DNA of 64,000 nt from Phocoena phocoena (taxonomy: Eukaryota > Chordata > Mammalia > Artiodactyla > Phocoenidae). Every line of letters starts with the position of its first letter. Positions within the stretch are counted from its first letter, which is position 1. Below, one piece after another: positions 61,697 to 64,000 of the stretch. Location: NCBI RefSeq assembly GCF_963924675.1, contig NW_027077451.1, forward strand, positions 434,001-498,000, written 5' to 3'. The notes beneath the pieces are model-generated. The model ran no database searches and was not told where the DNA came from. It was given only the letters and a program-made list of their open reading frames with translations. Position numbers and translations under genes: made by a program.

Positions 61697-63448
61697 GTAA
61701 ATATCCCAGAATGCAAAAAATGGATAAAGAAGTTGTGGCACGTACGTACAATGCAATATCACTCAGCAATGAAATCTGTGTCATCAGGCCCGTAGCGGCA
61801 TAGTGAGTGGATGCAGGTACGGTGATTCTACGTGAACTACGTCACACAGAAAAAGAAAATCATAAGATATCACTAATACACGGAATGTAAACTTGACTAC
61901 ACATGAACTGAATTACAAAACAGAACAGGGTCTCAAATTTAGAAAACCAACTAGTGCTTGCTTATGGGGAAAGGTGCTTTGGGGCGCTGCATAAAACCAG
62001 AGACTGAAATTAGCACAGATAACTTTCCATAAGCCAAATATGTAATAGACAAGACCTACTCCTTGCTCAACGAAATGGACTCAACACCACATATTCAACG
62101 CCTTGGAATATACCTGACTAGGAAGAATCTTAAAACCCATGGATATATATGTCTCCGTAAGAGAATCAAGGGTGTGTACAGCGGCCGAAACGCAGCAGTG
62201 AAAATCGGATAAATCCCATTATCAAAATAAATTTCGAAAACAAAACAGAAAGACAGTGAAATAGAGAGCAATTCTTAAATAATTCACTCAGGGCATGTGA
62301 TGCAACCGGGATTGACCACATCTACACCCACAGCTGGTTGAGACATAAGGCTGGACACTTCAGGCTGATAGCATTGGTGAGTTTCGGTGAGCAAATGTAG
62401 ACCCTTTGAAGTCATACTGCATGGTACCCATTCCATGGGTCCCAACTCTCCAGGTTCAAGGGATTCTTCCTCCAGCTAAAACGTGCATGGGAAACCCAGA
62501 GTATCGTCCACCGTGTGATTGGGAAACGATTTAAAATGCATCTCAGTTTTCGTATCCTGGTCCTCGGGTTCACCATTCCAGATGCTTTACTAACACTCTC
62601 CCCGCTTGGAGAGTCAGTGCCTTTAACCTCCTCTTTGGCACAGCTTGCAATTTCTGTGCAAGATGAACAGGAATAGGGAGAACCAATGAGAGACTAGCTG
62701 TAGGTGTCTGCAAGGGCAAATGTAACGCACATTGCCCACCAGGAAGAGGAATTAAACAAAGGCTCAGTGTGCCCTGCTGGAAACAGATTAGGGCCTGAAG
62801 CAATCCTGCGGTTTTGTGCCCAGCTCACAAGAAAGCGAGTTGAAGAAAGGAGCTCAGGGGCACTGTAATTCACAAACGTGCAGAGTTATAAATGACAGCT
62901 ATCCTCCAAAAGTATATTGAAGTAAGCCTGCGAAGGGGACTTGAAAGCGGGGCAGAATTTCAGGAAAACGATTGCAGGGGGTAGAGTGGAATTGCCCTGA
63001 AAGCATAGGAAAACAGGCAGAACGTCGACAATGATGCACTTGGCCAAAAAGGGCGTATGCGTTTTTTCCTGAATATATTCAGGAAAAAACGCATACGCCC
63101 TTTTTGGCCAACCAAGCAAGCCTGTAAAGGAAATCTGCCCTACAATGAAATCTCACTGCCCCCCCGCCCCGGGCAAAAGGTCCATCTGAAAGAAGTGTAA
63201 AATCCAGAAAAGTAGGACAGGATATGGAGAACAGGGAGCCTTGTTATGCTAATTGGCAGGATGTAAATTGTGAACAGCCACCCTGGAGAAGTGTAGGGTG
63301 TTTCCTGAAACACATAAGAAATAAAGCAACACAGCCTATGGCAATTGCACTTATGTTCCTATTGCTTAGGGAAATTAAAATCAAAAACAGAGATCCACCC
63401 CAAAGTTTGGGACGGCTCTGTTCCCAAGAAGCTCGTCTACAGGACCAG
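61697..63448 (+). repeat. Plain satellite monomer, 1752 bp
   Basis: Full monomer with a perfect 72-bp palindrome (63040-63111) and an interrupted C run near 63,159-63,170. It lacks the m2-specific changes of the macro-units. Confidence 0.92.
63040..63111. repeat. Perfect 72-bp palindrome
   Basis: Arms 63040-63075 and 63076-63111 are exact reverse complements and identical in sequence to the palindrome at 1345-1416. Confidence 0.95.
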
Positions 63449-64000
63449 GTAAATATCCCAGAAAGCAAAAAATGGATAAAGAAGTTGTGGCACGTACGTG
63501 CAATGCAATATTATTCAGCAATGAAATCTGTGTCATCAGGCCCGTAGCGGCATAGTGAGTGGATGCAGGTACGGTGATTCTACGTGAACTACGTCACACA
63601 GAAAAACAAACATCATAAGATATCACTAATACACGGAATGTAAACTTGACTACACATGAACTGAATTACAAAACAGAACAGGGTCTCAAATTTAGAAAAC
63701 CAACTAGTGCTTGCTTATGGGGAAAGATGTTTTGGGGTGCTGCATAAAACCAGAGACTGAAATTAGCACAGATAACTTTCCATAAGCCAAATATGTAAAA
63801 GACAAGACCTACTCCTTGCTCAACGAAATGGACCCAACACCACATATTCAACGCCTAGGAATATACCTGACTAGGAAGAATCTTAAAACCCATGGATATA
63901 TATGTCTCCGTAAGAGAATCAAGGGTGTGTACAGCGGCCGAAACGCATCAGTGAAAATCCGATAAATCCCATTATCAAAATAAATTTCGAAAACAAAACA
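63449..64000 (+). repeat. Satellite monomer, cut by the window end
   Basis: Phase 1-552 of a further monomer, ending in the A-rich tail of its L1-derived part. Confidence 0.9.

Larger units (their letters stand above)
59947..64000. repeat. Plain tandem array of 1.75-kb satellite monomers
   Basis: Monomer starts (phase 1 = the ggtaaatat site) fall at 59947, 61697 and 63449, giving periods of 1750 and 1752 bp. No L1 insertion, minisatellite or island is present. These monomers resemble each other and m1 of copy 1 more than they resemble the m2 of the macro-units, so the 20-kb order is not continued here. Confidence 0.92.

Noticed and set aside
1..64000. tRNA, rRNA or other RNA genes
   Set aside because: No cloverleaf-compatible A/B box pair or rRNA-like segment was noticed.

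Overview
This window is vertebrate heterochromatic repeat DNA with no intact protein-coding gene. The L1 fragments are of the type seen in whales and even-toed ungulates. The basic repeat is about 1.75 kb and contains an L1 3' end. From memory, this fits the 'common cetacean satellite', which is described as about 1.75 kb in most whales, about 1.58 kb in delphinoids, and L1-derived. A non-delphinoid cetacean (baleen, sperm or beaked whale) is therefore the best guess. This is an inference from period and composition; no database was searched.

Layout: three near-identical copies of a 19.98-kb macro-unit lie head to tail at 1-19983, 19984-39965 and 39966-59946. They are followed by plain 1.75-kb monomers to the end (59947-64000). 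Each macro-unit can be read as a five-monomer higher-order repeat of the 1.75-kb satellite (m1-m5) that has taken in foreign DNA at three places. (i) A 672-bp antisense L1 3' fragment with an 11-bp target-site duplication lies in m3. (ii) A 5.36-kb GC-rich minisatellite splits m3; it consists of ~54-bp monomers arranged as an ~592-bp, 11-monomer higher-order repeat. (iii) A ~5-kb island splits m4; it holds an L1 ORF2/3'UTR fragment, ~1.5 kb of single-copy-like GC-rich DNA, a decayed class I (gammaretrovirus-like) endogenous retrovirus and a short L1 3'UTR piece. Monomers next to the foreign DNA (m3 right part, m4) are clearly more diverged than m1, m2 and m5.

Each 1.75-kb monomer has two halves. 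One is ~0.9 kb of L1 3' end, in plus orientation, running from the ORF2 C-terminal region through the 3'UTR to the A-rich tail. The other is ~0.85 kb that I do not recognise. A ~72-bp palindrome sits at the join between them and is perfect in two monomers. All the listed insertions and stop codons are shared by the three macro-copies, so they predate the 20-kb amplification. Copies 2 and 3 share several variants against copy 1. Copy 3 leaves the macro pattern at about 59,205-59,230 and continues as ordinary monomers.

The open reading frames are short (longest 205 codons, antisense to satellite). They are explained by satellite, minisatellite, L1 or retroviral sequence, and I make no gene call. 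The main interest is structural: repeats nested at four scales, matched mutations between palindrome arms, and several rearrangement junctions falling on the same ~25-bp site of the monomer.
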